Below the pieces are notes generated by a model. That model was not told the origin of the DNA. It ran no database searches and was given only the letters and a program-made list of their open reading frames with translations. A stretch of DNA of 64,000 bases from Pelagibacteraceae bacterium AG-325-J13 (GTDB lineage Bacteria > Pseudomonadota > Alphaproteobacteria > Pelagibacterales > Pelagibacteraceae): NCBI GenBank assembly GCA_003282835.1, contig QBYL01000001.1, positions 248,001-312,000 of the forward strand, written 5' to 3'. Shown piece by piece: positions 1 through 7,336 of this stretch. The position numbers and the translations under genes were made by a program. Position 1 is the first letter of the stretch, and each line of letters opens with the position of its first letter.

Positions 1-1
1 T

Positions 2-373
2 GAACCGACAAGAAAAGTTATCAAAGAAAAAAAGTTTTATTATAAAAGATACACAAAATTTAAATGTGAAAATCCTCAACCAAGATCTGTGAAAAAAGAT
101 AACAAATCTTCATCTGTAGCTGTATCGAATAATACTTTATCAAGAACTTTCAATTGTTCTTATTCAGGTGGAACATCAAAAATAAAAATAAGAGGAGCCA
201 CTGCTGCCGAAACTACCTCAGCAGGCGTTCTGATAACTTATTCTAATGTGAACTTGAGTGATAAAGGTGCATTTTCTTTAAGTGGATCTTCTAAAGATAC
301 ACGGGCATGGTTTATTGGTGCAGCATCCTTTCTATTATTAGATATTCAAACAATACCAGCTCGGTGTGATTAA
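2..373 (+). CDS. Hypothetical protein, 5' end outside window
   Basis: The reading frame is open from the first bases of the window to a TAA, so only the C-terminal ~123 residues are visible. A GTG at 89 could be an internal start, but the open frame upstream makes a longer protein more likely. The visible part starts Lys-rich, continues Ser/Thr/Gly-rich (a segment reading NCSYSGGTSKIKIRG), and has one hydrophobic stretch near the end (AWFIGAASFLLLD). It matches no family I recognise. It lies in the accessory patch beside ssrA, just before the first repeat pair and the duplicated ssrA segment, so it may belong to a second integrated element extending to the left. Confidence 0.5.
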   Translation, partial: EPTRKVIKEKKFYYKRYTKFKCENPQPRSVKKDNKSSSVAVSNNTLSRTFNCSYSGGTSKIKIRGATAAETTSAGVLITYSNVNLSDKGAFSLSGSSKDTRAWFIGAASFLLLDIQTIPARCD

Positions 374-388
374 TTTTCTTTTCTCACT

Positions 389-404
389 GTGCCCTATGTG
401 TGCC
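389..404 (+). repeat. Paired GTGCC repeat, 11-bp phase (copy 1)
   Basis: GTGCC occurs at 389-393 and again at 400-404, so the two copies start 11 bp apart, about one helical turn. The first copy begins exactly 62 bp before the duplicated ssrA core at 451. The same spacing is found at the second core (1674 to 1736). Phased short repeats at a fixed distance from a core are what arm-type binding sites of tyrosine recombinases look like; that role is inference. Confidence 0.5.
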
Positions 405-450
405 CAAAATAAAAAAAATTGTGAATTAATAAGTGTTAACGCCAATACGC

Positions 451-475
451 AGGGGCGTTCTGTTGCCAGGTGCCC
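451..475 (+). repeat. 25-bp direct repeat of ssrA 3' segment (att-like, outer copy)
   Basis: These 25 bases are identical to 1736-1760, which is the 3'-terminal hairpin region of the tmRNA coding piece. Similarity stops sharply on the right of both copies. An exact displaced copy of the 3' end of a small stable RNA gene is the classic footprint of site-specific integration into that gene. This is the copy far from intact ssrA. A 12-bp perfect palindrome (tataacgttata) lies just to its right at 483-494. Confidence 0.75.
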
Positions 476-570
476 TTAACCTTATAACGTTATACAACAA
501 TTCTAGATCATAAAAAACCGCTATTTCTTTGCTGGGTGAGTCCGTATTGTGTCCAACAATATTGCGAGTT

Positions 571-1119
571 ATGATGAGTCCAATGAATGAAGAATTTTAT
601 CCTTTTATAGCTTTTTTTTTAATTATTTTAGGTTGGATATTTTATTTAAATTTGGGAAATAAATATACTAATAATCAAAAGTTTTTTAAAAAGGGTCAAA
701 ACTTTAAAGATGATTTTGGTGAATACTTTGTTGAAGATATAAAAAAACTAGTCAAGCACGTTGAAATGTTACCAAAAAAAAACCAGATTAATATTTATGA
801 ATATGTATTAGCAGAACTAGGTAGGTATACAAAAGAAACAGCTAAGCTAAGTTCAGCTAGAAAAGCTGACAAAGTCTATAAAAAGTATCTTTTAGATGCA
901 GGAAAATTAAGAAGAAAAAATACAGATTTTGATTTAACGTATAAAAATCCAAAATGGCTATCCGTCACCATTTTTGAAAGTTTGTTAAGATCAGAGTCAA
1001 ACAAAATGTCATTTAATAATGGAGCTAAAATAAGAAAATATCTATTTTTAAAAATGAAAAACCTAATTCCTAATAATCATAACTTAAAAATTTTTTTAAG
1101 AATCAACAATATTAAATAA
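571..1119 (+). CDS. Hypothetical membrane-anchored protein in ssrA element
   Basis: I do not recognise this 182-aa protein. The frame is open from a TTG at 529, but clustered ATGs at 571, 574 and 583 are better starts because the hydrophobic segment (PFIAFFLIILGWIFYL) then sits at the N-terminus as a single membrane anchor. The rest is Lys/Asn-rich, predicted helical and cytoplasmic or periplasmic, with no cysteines or clear catalytic motif. It is the first gene inside the putative ssrA-integrated element, and a phased repeat pair follows its stop by about 40 bp. Position and lack of homologues known to me suggest cargo of the element. Confidence 0.6.
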   Translation: MMSPMNEEFYPFIAFFLIILGWIFYLNLGNKYTNNQKFFKKGQNFKDDFGEYFVEDIKKLVKHVEMLPKKNQINIYEYVLAELGRYTKETAKLSSARKADKVYKKYLLDAGKLRRKNTDFDLTYKNPKWLSVTIFESLLRSESNKMSFNNGAKIRKYLFLKMKNLIPNNHNLKIFLRINNIK

Positions 1120-1157
1120 AAAAACTTTTAGTGAAAGTTAAAAATTTAAACTAAATT

Positions 1158-1173
1158 GTGCCACTAACGTGCC
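1158..1173 (+). repeat. Paired GTGCC repeat, 11-bp phase (copy 2)
   Basis: GTGCC occurs at 1158-1162 and at 1169-1173, the same 11-bp phase as the pairs at 389 and 1674. No ssrA core copy lies 62 bp downstream here; the gene at 1209 begins instead. It may be a second arm-type cluster of the element or a remnant of another junction. Confidence 0.4.
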
Positions 1174-1208
1174 ATGAAATAGACCCTAATAAATTCAATG
1201 ATAGATGA

Positions 1209-1580
1209 GTGAAAAGAATCCTCTTATTAATTTTAATATTATTTCCATCAATAGTTTATGCAGATTTGGGATTAAATATTTATTGTCTTAATATTAAAAC
1301 AGTTTTAGGAGAAAAGCATGAACCGCTTCATTTTAAACTTGATGTGGTTTCTTTCCAGTATTTTGATAAAAATAAGAATAAATTTCAAACAATAGGCGTG
1401 GATAAATTAGAAGTTGGCAAAGATTATTTTTTTGCAAGACTTCCAGATTATGAATTAGGTTTTCAAACTACCAAGTTTGATGGAGTAGACGCTAGAATGA
1501 TGATGTCTAAATATGATTATAAGAATGATAAATTTTTAGATCATTATGCGTGCACTCCTCAAAAAGGCTATATAGATTAA
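1209..1580 (+). CDS. Exported hypothetical protein in ssrA element
   Basis: This 123-aa protein begins at a GTG. A clear signal peptide follows (MKRILLLILILFPSIVYA, likely cleaved after YA), giving a mature periplasmic protein of about 105 residues. Two cysteines (in NIYCLNIK near the mature N-terminus and HYACTPQ near the C-terminus) could form a disulphide. The mature part is rich in aromatic and charged residues with alternating pattern, suggesting a small beta-rich fold. I know no family for it. It sits between two phased repeat pairs inside the putative ssrA element and is probably cargo. Confidence 0.6.
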   Translation: MKRILLLILILFPSIVYADLGLNIYCLNIKTVLGEKHEPLHFKLDVVSFQYFDKNKNKFQTIGVDKLEVGKDYFFARLPDYELGFQTTKFDGVDARMMMSKYDYKNDKFLDHYACTPQKGYID

Positions 1581-1589
1581 AAACAACCA

Positions 1590-1688
1590 GTGATAAAATT
1601 AATTAAAAGCTTTTTCTTATCAATTTTTCTCTCAATTTTTATTGGATTTATTTTAGCTTTTATCCTCTTCACTGTGACACCAGTGTGA
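1590..1688 (+). CDS. Possible 32-aa single-pass membrane peptide
   Basis: A GTG-started frame of 33 codons encodes a basic N-terminus (MIKLIKS) followed by about 22 hydrophobic residues (FFLSIFLSIFIGFILAFILF) and a short TVTPV tail. The composition is that of a one-pass membrane peptide. It begins 9 bp after the previous stop, and its final codons overlap the GTGAC repeat pair at 1674-1689. It has no strong ribosome-binding site, so chance is possible in A+T-rich DNA; low confidence. Confidence 0.3.
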   Translation: MIKLIKSFFLSIFLSIFIGFILAFILFTVTPV

Positions 1689-1689
1689 C
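1674..1689 (+). repeat. Paired GTGAC repeat, 11-bp phase (copy 3)
   Basis: GTGAC occurs at 1674-1678 and 1685-1689, starting 11 bp apart. The first copy begins 62 bp before the ssrA core copy at 1736, exactly as the GTGCC pair at 389 precedes the core at 451. Both pairs are preceded by TCACT. The conserved layout suggests that the two segments, about 90 bp each, are related junctions (attachment sites). Confidence 0.5.
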
Positions 1690-1735
1690 CACTTTTTTAA
1701 AAATTATTGTTTAACCGGAGTTTTGAGTCTTTTGA

Positions 1736-1760
1736 AGGGGCGTTCTGTTGCCAGGTGCCC
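1736..1760 (+). repeat. 25-bp direct repeat within ssrA 3' end (att-like, gene copy)
   Basis: This is the copy that belongs to the intact tmRNA gene, which reads on the minus strand. Read in the RNA sense it is the closing hairpin of the coding piece (GGGC, ACCTGGCAACAGAAC, GCCC). It is identical over 25 bases to 451-475. A recombinase crossing over here would leave ssrA functional, because the element supplies the same end. Confidence 0.75.
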
Positions 1761-1993
1761 CAAACCCCGTTACTTAATTAACAAAGTTAATTAAGCTGCA
1801 AGTGCATAACTTTCGTTAGCATTTGTGAATTGGCCCGTTACGTCGGAACCATCTCGTACGAAAGAATAGCTTTTAGACACCCGTCGATCCTAATTCACCC
1901 CCAAAAATTTTAATGGTGGAGGTGGTGGGTACTGCCCCCACGTCCGTGATGTTTATTACGAAATTCGTTTATCGTCATAGCTGGTAAAACCAA
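1737..1993 (-). ncRNA. ssrA: tmRNA, permuted two-piece form
   Basis: Reading the minus strand, the acceptor piece comes first: a T-arm-like hairpin and CACCTCC-ACCA ending at 1914. An 11-base spacer follows, then the coding piece starts at 1902 with GGGGGTG, which pairs with CACCTCC to form the acceptor stem. The tag frame at 1820-1791 reads ANESYALAA-stop, and its stop lies in a 10-bp hairpin (CTTAATTAAC/GTTAATTAAG), as in other tmRNAs. This acceptor-before-coding order is the known alphaproteobacterial circular permutation, where the precursor is cut into two RNAs. The molecule rescues stalled ribosomes and tags the nascent peptide for proteolysis. The 5' end near 1993 is estimated from the promoter; the 3' end is set by the terminal hairpin. 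Confidence 0.9.
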
Positions 1994-1999
1994 CAATTC

Positions 2000-2005
2000 A
2001 TTATA
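2000..2005 (-). promoter_or_regulatory. -10 box of ssrA promoter
   Basis: The minus strand reads TATAAT, a perfect sigma-70 -10 hexamer, about 7 bases ahead of the expected start of the tmRNA acceptor piece. No convincing -35 hexamer is visible 16-18 bases upstream. Strong -10 boxes are expected for stable RNA genes. Confidence 0.5.
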
Positions 2006-2031
2006 CTAAATTGATAGAGATTAATAAATAG

Positions 2032-3609
2032 CTATATTATTTTTAAAAGGTAAAGATGGTCGTTAATTTTTTTAACTAATTGTAGACTTTTATTTTGTAA
2101 ATTGTATTTTGAAATTACGTAATCAACACCTAATTTTTTAGCTTGATTAAATTTTATCTTATTTTTATTTGGGTCCTCATTTGATTTGAAATAAATCATC
2201 ATTCTATTTCCCCAACTATCGTAATTATTTTTCAAAAAATAGTTATTTTCGACTTCATCCTCAATTATATTTCTATATCTTTCTTTGTGTGACAATGGAT
2301 ATACATTGTAATAGCCGTCAATTATTTTAATACCATTCATTGCAGCTATCATTGGATTCAACCCTATAGATATTGTTCTTTTATTTTCTACTATTTGTTT
2401 AATTTCTGAGTATTCATCGTAAGAATAATAACCCTTAAAAGTGTATATATTTTTATAATTTGGTTCAGTTTTATATATATAGGTCTTTGCAAAAGGGACT
2501 AGCGAGGTGTCTATTTGAAAAAAAATTAATGAAGCAAATAAAGGGATAATTAATAATTTGAAGATATTTTTTTTAATACAGATATGTAATAAAAAAAGCA
2601 TGTACAATAGAGGCAAACAAATATTTATATAATGAAAATTTGTTGATTTAATTAAACCTACGGAAGAATTTTGAAAGTTTACGAACACTTCAGTTCTAAA
2701 TATGAATAAAAATACTATGACCAATAATATTAAGAATAAGAATTTAAAAGATAAACTATCTCTCCAGATGAAGCTCATTATAATTGAAGGAATGAGAAAT
2801 ATTGCTAATTGAATATGATAAAATATTTGATGGTCAAAAGTAAAAGGTATTCGAAATAAATCTTTTAAAGCTACCACAAAATTTTTAAGGAAAGGAAGTC
2901 CCGTCCTAAAATATTCTTCTCTATGCAAAGTCTCTCCAAAAATAGAAGTGAAAATCAAATTTGCACTTGCAATTAATAAAAAAAGATTAAAAAGAGTTAA
3001 AATTTTTATTAATTCTTTTTTTCTGTGATGCAAAATTTTATTATTTAAAAAGTACGAAATAAGAAGAATAAAAGGCATTATCCAAATTGTTGTCATCAAA
3101 TCTGAATTTAAGGCGAAAAATATTATAATAAAATAATGTTTAAATTTAATATTATTTTTAAAAGTAATTAGATAAATAAGATAGGGGGCAATTGCAATTC
3201 CGAAACCAAACTGCGTTTGATCAGTCATAGACGCGTATAGACATGCCAAAATTCCAATTAAAATATTATTTTTACTGATCTTTTTTGCGAGAATGAAGAA
3301 AGATATATAAGCTGTTAATTTTAAAATGATATCAACTAACCAATACGCAAACTCATTGTTAAAAGTGTAAAGATAAAAAATAGGACTAAAAAGTCTTCTT
3401 AGATAATCCCACTTCATATAACCAGTTAATAATTCAATACTGTTAAAATTTCCTTTTGCAAATTCACCGATAAATGAATTAATTACTACCTCTGACTCCA
3501 GAGCGTCGGGATAAAATAGAGTTATATTACCAAAAATTATTAGTGGAATTATATAATTCAAAGATAATATGAATAAAAAAAGAAAGTGTAATTTAGAAGA
3601 TTTATTCAT
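2032..3609 (-). CDS. Polytopic membrane protein, DUF6044-like
   Basis: This 525-aa protein has many membrane segments (about 10-12) through the first ~370 residues and a soluble C-terminal domain of ~150 residues. That tail contains SIGLNPMIAAMNGIKIIDGY, NVYPLSHKERYR and YDSWGNRMMIY, which resemble the conserved tail of DUF6044 (YkoS-like) proteins; I make this assignment from memory. The layout of many helices plus an extracytoplasmic tail is shared with GT-C glycosyltransferases and YfhO-type proteins, so a role in cell-surface glycan or lipid modification is possible but unproven. It lies 5 bp after a methyltransferase gene with which it is probably cotranscribed. Confidence 0.6.
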   Translation of the reverse strand: MNKSSKLHFLFLFILSLNYIIPLIIFGNITLFYPDALESEVVINSFIGEFAKGNFNSIELLTGYMKWDYLRRLFSPIFYLYTFNNEFAYWLVDIILKLTAYISFFILAKKISKNNILIGILACLYASMTDQTQFGFGIAIAPYLIYLITFKNNIKFKHYFIIIFFALNSDLMTTIWIMPFILLISYFLNNKILHHRKKELIKILTLFNLFLLIASANLIFTSIFGETLHREEYFRTGLPFLKNFVVALKDLFRIPFTFDHQIFYHIQLAIFLIPSIIMSFIWRDSLSFKFLFLILLVIVFLFIFRTEVFVNFQNSSVGLIKSTNFHYINICLPLLYMLFLLHICIKKNIFKLLIIPLFASLIFFQIDTSLVPFAKTYIYKTEPNYKNIYTFKGYYSYDEYSEIKQIVENKRTISIGLNPMIAAMNGIKIIDGYYNVYPLSHKERYRNIIEDEVENNYFLKNNYDSWGNRMMIYFKSNEDPNKNKIKFNQAKKLGVDYVISKYNLQNKSLQLVKKINDHLYLLKII

Positions 3610-3614
3610 TCTAA

Positions 3615-4298
3615 TTACTTCTTATAAACACATAGAAGACTTTTTCCCACCGAGTTATTTAAAAGAATATCTAGTATTTTTGAAAGAGGAATTAAAAAAT
3701 TCCATAACAATGTACCAAATTTTACACTATTCTTATTTTTGGAGTTTAGAATTTTACTCATTAAACCAAATAAAAAACCTATTGAGTCGAAATATTCGAT
3801 TTTTTCAATTTTCCATTTGTTTTTTTTAGCTAAATCTTTAAATCTTTTTTTTTGATATCTCCTAAAATGACCTATAGATTTATCATATTCAGAATATAAG
3901 CATTGGAAAGCAGGAGCCATGATAATTAAATGTCCATTTTTTTTTAATTTTGAGTAAGCTGACTCAACTTCTTTTATGTCTTCTTGCATATGCTCAATAA
4001 CATCTGAGTAAATTATTGAATTAAATTTACCTTTAAAATTTCTAATTCTTTTTTTGTATATTTTTACATTTTTAGAGTTTTTAAATTTTCGAATTAATTT
4101 TCTATTTAGTTTAGGGTCTAATTCGGACAAAGATATATTTGAATAATATTTTTGCAAATATGTCTCAGCCAGCACTCCGTTACCTGGACCAATTTCGAGT
4201 ATTTTATCTTTTAAAAATTTCTTAATAAGCGAATATTGATAGTATCTAAAATTCTTAGATTTATCGAAAAAACCTAGCTCCCAACCAGAATAATTCAT
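3615..4298 (-). CDS. Class I SAM-dependent methyltransferase
   Basis: This 227-aa protein has the Rossmann-type motif I (ILEIGPGNGVLAETYL, residues ~33-48), an acidic motif II region (LSELDPKLNRKL) and the motif around SIIYSDVIEHMQEDI, typical of the Methyltransf_11/23 group with an IEHM signature. It would transfer a methyl group from SAM to an unknown small molecule, lipid or glycan. The C-terminal third is Lys-rich with a hydrophobic patch (IGFLFGLMSKIL) that could contact membrane. It is the first gene of a two-gene minus-strand unit with the polytopic protein downstream, suggesting a shared surface-modification task. The substrate cannot be read from the sequence. Confidence 0.8.
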   Translation of the reverse strand: MNYSGWELGFFDKSKNFRYYQYSLIKKFLKDKILEIGPGNGVLAETYLQKYYSNISLSELDPKLNRKLIRKFKNSKNVKIYKKRIRNFKGKFNSIIYSDVIEHMQEDIKEVESAYSKLKKNGHLIIMAPAFQCLYSEYDKSIGHFRRYQKKRFKDLAKKNKWKIEKIEYFDSIGFLFGLMSKILNSKNKNSVKFGTLLWNFLIPLSKILDILLNNSVGKSLLCVYKK

Positions 4299-4422
4299 TT
4301 CTCATTATCTCATTTTTGATTTTTCAAATTTTTATCAACACTATTAGAAGTTGTAAATAAAAATTATGTTCAATTTTTATTTAAGCATTTATACATAACT
4401 ATTATTAATTCAAATTATTTTA

Positions 4423-5370
4423 ATGAAACTTACTACAGAGCAAAAAAAAGAAATAGCTGATCAACAATCACAAAAAAATGTAACAAAAAGGGTAACGTCA
4501 CCCGAATTAGAAAAGATTCTTTTTGAAGCACTACCTGTTTTAGATCATGGATTTGTGAGAGTTATTGATTACATGGGGGATGATACTTCAATTGTACAAT
4601 CAGCTCGAGTTTCTTACGGCAAGGGAACAAAAAAAGTTTCGACGGATGAAGGATTAATTAAATATTTAATGAGACACTGGCATTCTACTCCTTTTGAAAT
4701 GTGCGAAATTAAATATCATGTAAAACTTCCAATTTTTATAGCACGTCAATGGATACGACACCGAACAGCAAACGTAAACGAGTATTCAGCTAGATACTCT
4801 ATTTTGGATAAAGAATTTTATATACCAAATAAAGATCAGCTATCAGCTCAGTCAACCTCAAACAGACAGGGTAGAGGTGATTTAATTACAGGTGAGCAAG
4901 CTAATGAAGTTCTAAAAATTCTTAAAGATGACGCAACAAGAACTTACGATAATTATGAAAAAATGCTTAATGAAAGATTTGATGGAACAACAATTGATGA
5001 AAATAAAGCTGGCTTAGCTAGAGAACTAGCTAGAATGAATCTAACATTAAATTCATATACGCAATGGTATTGGAAAACAGATTTATTAAATTTGTTAAAT
5101 TTTCTTTTTCTTAGAGCTGACACTCATGCTCAGTACGAAATAAGAGTTTATGCAGAAGCAATGTTGGATACGGTTAAAAAATGGGTGCCAATTACTCATG
5201 CTGCATTTCTTGATTATAGAGTAGGTGCAGTTCATGTATCATCTAAAGGAAAGAAAGTGATCCAGCAAATGATTAAAGGTGAAAAAATAGATTTTGAGAA
5301 TTCAAATCTTTCTAAAAGAGAATGGAATGAATTAATGTCTTCCTTTGGTTTTAATGAAAGGATGATTTAA
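4423..5370 (+). CDS. thyX: FAD-dependent thymidylate synthase ThyX
   Basis: ThyX makes dTMP from dUMP using methylene-tetrahydrofolate and reduced FAD. The signature RHRxxxxNExSxRY is present ([15 protein letters not shown] from residue 112). The 315-aa length is typical of the longer alphaproteobacterial form. The C-terminal half keeps [20 protein letters not shown] and [17 protein letters not shown], with the dUMP-binding Arg region. It stands alone on the plus strand; its 3' end overlaps the 3' end of the convergent mrp gene by 20 bp. There is no thyA in the window, as expected in SAR11, where ThyX is the usual enzyme. Confidence 0.96.
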   Translation: MKLTTEQKKEIADQQSQKNVTKRVTSPELEKILFEALPVLDHGFVRVIDYMGDDTSIVQSARVSYGKGTKKVSTDEGLIKYLMRHWHSTPFEMCEIKYHVKLPIFIARQWIRHRTANVNEYSARYSILDKEFYIPNKDQLSAQSTSNRQGRGDLITGEQANEVLKILKDDATRTYDNYEKMLNERFDGTTIDENKAGLARELARMNLTLNSYTQWYWKTDLLNLLNFLFLRADTHAQYEIRVYAEAMLDTVKKWVPITHAAFLDYRVGAVHVSSKGKKVIQQMIKGEKIDFENSNLSKREWNELMSSFGFNERMI

Positions 5371-6178
5371 TTTTTTTAGCGATATCTAAGAAAATTTTTG
5401 AAACTTCATGCTCTGGCTGTGAATGTGTCAGAGGATCACCATTGTCTGAGGAATTTCGTAAGTCTTGATGCAAAGGTATGTGACCTAAAAAATCCTTATT
5501 AAATTCTTTAGCAGTTTTTTCAACTCCTCCTTCACCAAATATTTTATAAATTTTATTATCGTCGCCTTTAAAAAAACTCATATTGTCGATTAGTCCTAAA
5601 ATTTTTACCCCAGTTTTATCGAACATTTGAATTCCTCTTTTAACATCCAATAATGCTAAATCTTGTGGAGTAGATACAATTACTGCTCCATCAACTTTAA
5701 TTTCTTGAGCAAAAGTTAATTGAGTATCACCTGTGCCTGGTGGCATATCAATTATTAAAACATCTCTATCTTTCCACAAAACTTTTTGTGTCATTGTTCT
5801 CAAAGCGCTTATAACCATAGGGCCACGCCAAATCATTGGTGTCTGTTCATCTACCAAAAGACCCATAGACATACATTGAGCATCGTATTGGATCGTAGGG
5901 ATCATTGCTTTGCCGTCTTCGCTCTTAGGTTTGTCTTTTAAGTTTAGAAGTTTAGGTAGAGAAGGTCCGTAAACATCTGCATCGAGAATACCAACTTTTA
6001 AACCTAATTTTTGAAGAGCGAAAGCTAAGTTGACAGACACTGTAGACTTGCCAACTCCGCCTTTTGCACTAGAAACTAATAAAGTATATTTAACCCCATT
6101 AATTGGATTTTTAACAAATTGCTTTGGCTTTAGCTTTTCTTTAAGTGTTTTGCCTATTTCTTCTTTTTTTTCGGTCAT
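5351..6178 (-). CDS. mrp: Mrp/ApbC-type P-loop ATPase, Fe-S cluster carrier
   Basis: This 275-aa MinD/ParA-fold ATPase has a deviant Walker A (KGGVGKST from residue 39), a switch-like [13 protein letters not shown] and [13 protein letters not shown]. This set is diagnostic of Mrp/NBP35 iron-sulphur carriers. The N-terminal MIP18/DUF59 domain of longer homologues is missing, leaving a 30-residue Lys-rich leader. The conserved CxxC that binds the bridging cluster, expected after ENMS, is absent: here [19 protein letters not shown] follows, and the only cysteine I see is in DAQCMSMG. A good Shine-Dalgarno (AAGGAG) precedes the ATG. Family assignment is firm; cluster carrying is less sure. Confidence 0.9.
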   Translation of the reverse strand: MTEKKEEIGKTLKEKLKPKQFVKNPINGVKYTLLVSSAKGGVGKSTVSVNLAFALQKLGLKVGILDADVYGPSLPKLLNLKDKPKSEDGKAMIPTIQYDAQCMSMGLLVDEQTPMIWRGPMVISALRTMTQKVLWKDRDVLIIDMPPGTGDTQLTFAQEIKVDGAVIVSTPQDLALLDVKRGIQMFDKTGVKILGLIDNMSFFKGDDNKIYKIFGEGGVEKTAKEFNKDFLGHIPLHQDLRNSSDNGDPLTHSQPEHEVSKIFLDIAKKIKSSFH

Positions 6179-6197
6179 AATACCGCTCCTTCTTAAC

Positions 6198-6225
6198 TTG
6201 TTTTTGTATAAAAAGTCACTATATA
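6198..6225 (+). promoter_or_regulatory. Putative hflK promoter, leaderless
   Basis: TTGTTT (6198-6203) and TATATA (6220-6225) are separated by 16 bases. The expected transcription start, 6-8 bases past the -10, falls at or next to the hflK ATG at 6233. No Shine-Dalgarno precedes that ATG, so the transcript may be leaderless. Confidence 0.45.
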
Positions 6226-6232
6226 AAGTGTC

Positions 6233-7336
6233 ATGAGTTTCAAAGATAAAATCCTCAACAACCAGTCACCATGGGGAACTCCTCCTGGAGGCGGATCTAG
6301 TGGAAATGGTTCGGGAACTAGAAGAGAACCACCAAATTTAGATGATGTTATTAAAAATGTTCAAAATACAATCAACAAATTTTCTGGAGGTAAGTCAGGT
6401 GGAAAAAAACCAATTATTCTCGGGCTGTTAATCATATTAGGTTTATATATTGCAAGCGGTCTTTATAGAGTTTTACCAGACGAGCAAGGAGTTGTGTTAA
6501 GGTTTGGAAAATTTGTAAACACAACACAGCCAGGTTTGCATTACCATTTTCCAATGCCGTTCGAGCGAGTTTTGACACCTAAAGTTACTAAAGTTAATAG
6601 AGTTGATGTTGGATTTAGACCAGCCAGTGACTCAGGTAGGTCTTCTGGAGTTGGGAACGTACCAGAGGAAAGTTTAATGTTAACTGGAGATGAGAATATA
6701 GTTGATATTAACTACTCAGTCTTTTGGGTAATCAAGGACGCTGGAAAGTTTTTATTTAATATACAAAGCCCAATTGAAACAGTTAAAGCAACATCAGAAA
6801 CAGCTATGAGGGAAGTAATCGCAAAAAATGAAATTCAAACCATTTTAACAGAAGGAAGATCAAATATTGAAGTCGAAGTTCAAGAAATTACACAACAGAT
6901 TTTAGACGAATATAATTCAGGTATTCAGATAACACAAGTTCAGACACAACAAGCCGACCCGCCTGCTCAAGTAATTGATGCTTTTAGAGATGTTCAAGCA
7001 GCTAGAGCAGATAGAGAGAGATCTAAAAATGAAGCGGAAGCTTATGCTAACGATGTAATACCAAGAGCTCGAGGTGAAGCTGAACAAGTTCTACAACAAG
7101 CGGAAGCTTACAAAAAAGAGGTAGTAGCAAAAGCTGAAGGTGAAGCAAGTAGATTTTTAGCGATTTACAACGAATATAAAGTCGCGAAACAAGTTACTCA
7201 AGAAAGAATGTATCTTGAGACAATGGAAAAAGTATTAGCAGATATAGACAAAGTGATTATTGATAAAGAATCAGGATCTGGTGTCGTTCCTTATTTACCT
7301 TTACCAGAACTAAAAAAATCTGGAGGCACTAATTAA
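6233..7336 (+). CDS. hflK: HflK, FtsH-protease modulator subunit
   Basis: HflK and HflC form a large membrane-anchored SPFH/prohibitin complex on the periplasmic side that surrounds FtsH and limits its access to membrane substrates. This 367-aa protein shows the usual order: a Gly-rich cytoplasmic N-terminus (GTPPGGGSSGNGSG), one membrane segment (residues ~60-80), the SPFH/band-7 domain beginning at YRVLPDEQGVVLRFGKF, then an Ala/Glu-rich coiled-coil region (EAEAYANDVIPRARGEAEQ). The stop codon overlaps the hflC start by one base, so the two are translationally coupled. The ATG at 6233 lacks a ribosome-binding site and is probably at the transcript end. Confidence 0.95.
   Translation: MSFKDKILNNQSPWGTPPGGGSSGNGSGTRREPPNLDDVIKNVQNTINKFSGGKSGGKKPIILGLLIILGLYIASGLYRVLPDEQGVVLRFGKFVNTTQPGLHYHFPMPFERVLTPKVTKVNRVDVGFRPASDSGRSSGVGNVPEESLMLTGDENIVDINYSVFWVIKDAGKFLFNIQSPIETVKATSETAMREVIAKNEIQTILTEGRSNIEVEVQEITQQILDEYNSGIQITQVQTQQADPPAQVIDAFRDVQAARADRERSKNEAEAYANDVIPRARGEAEQVLQQAEAYKKEVVAKAEGEASRFLAIYNEYKVAKQVTQERMYLETMEKVLADIDKVIIDKESGSGVVPYLPLPELKKSGGTN

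Larger units (their letters stand above)
451..1735. mobile_element. Putative mini integrative element at ssrA
   Basis: About 1.3 kb lies between two identical 25-bp copies of the ssrA 3' segment. The insert carries two unrecognised genes (571-1119, 1209-1580), a possible 32-aa membrane peptide (1590-1688) and three phased repeat pairs. No integrase or transposase is visible, so it would be a non-autonomous element, a deletion remnant, or a unit mobilised by an integrase elsewhere. tmRNA genes are well-known targets of tyrosine recombinases, and the repeat lies on the downstream side of ssrA, so the RNA gene stays intact. The mobile status is inferred from the repeats alone. Confidence 0.6.

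Noticed and set aside
3569-3829. 86-aa plus-strand frame across the start of the DUF6044-like gene
   Set aside because: It is antisense to the ends of two well-supported minus-strand genes, has a biased composition, and no ribosome site; a shadow frame.
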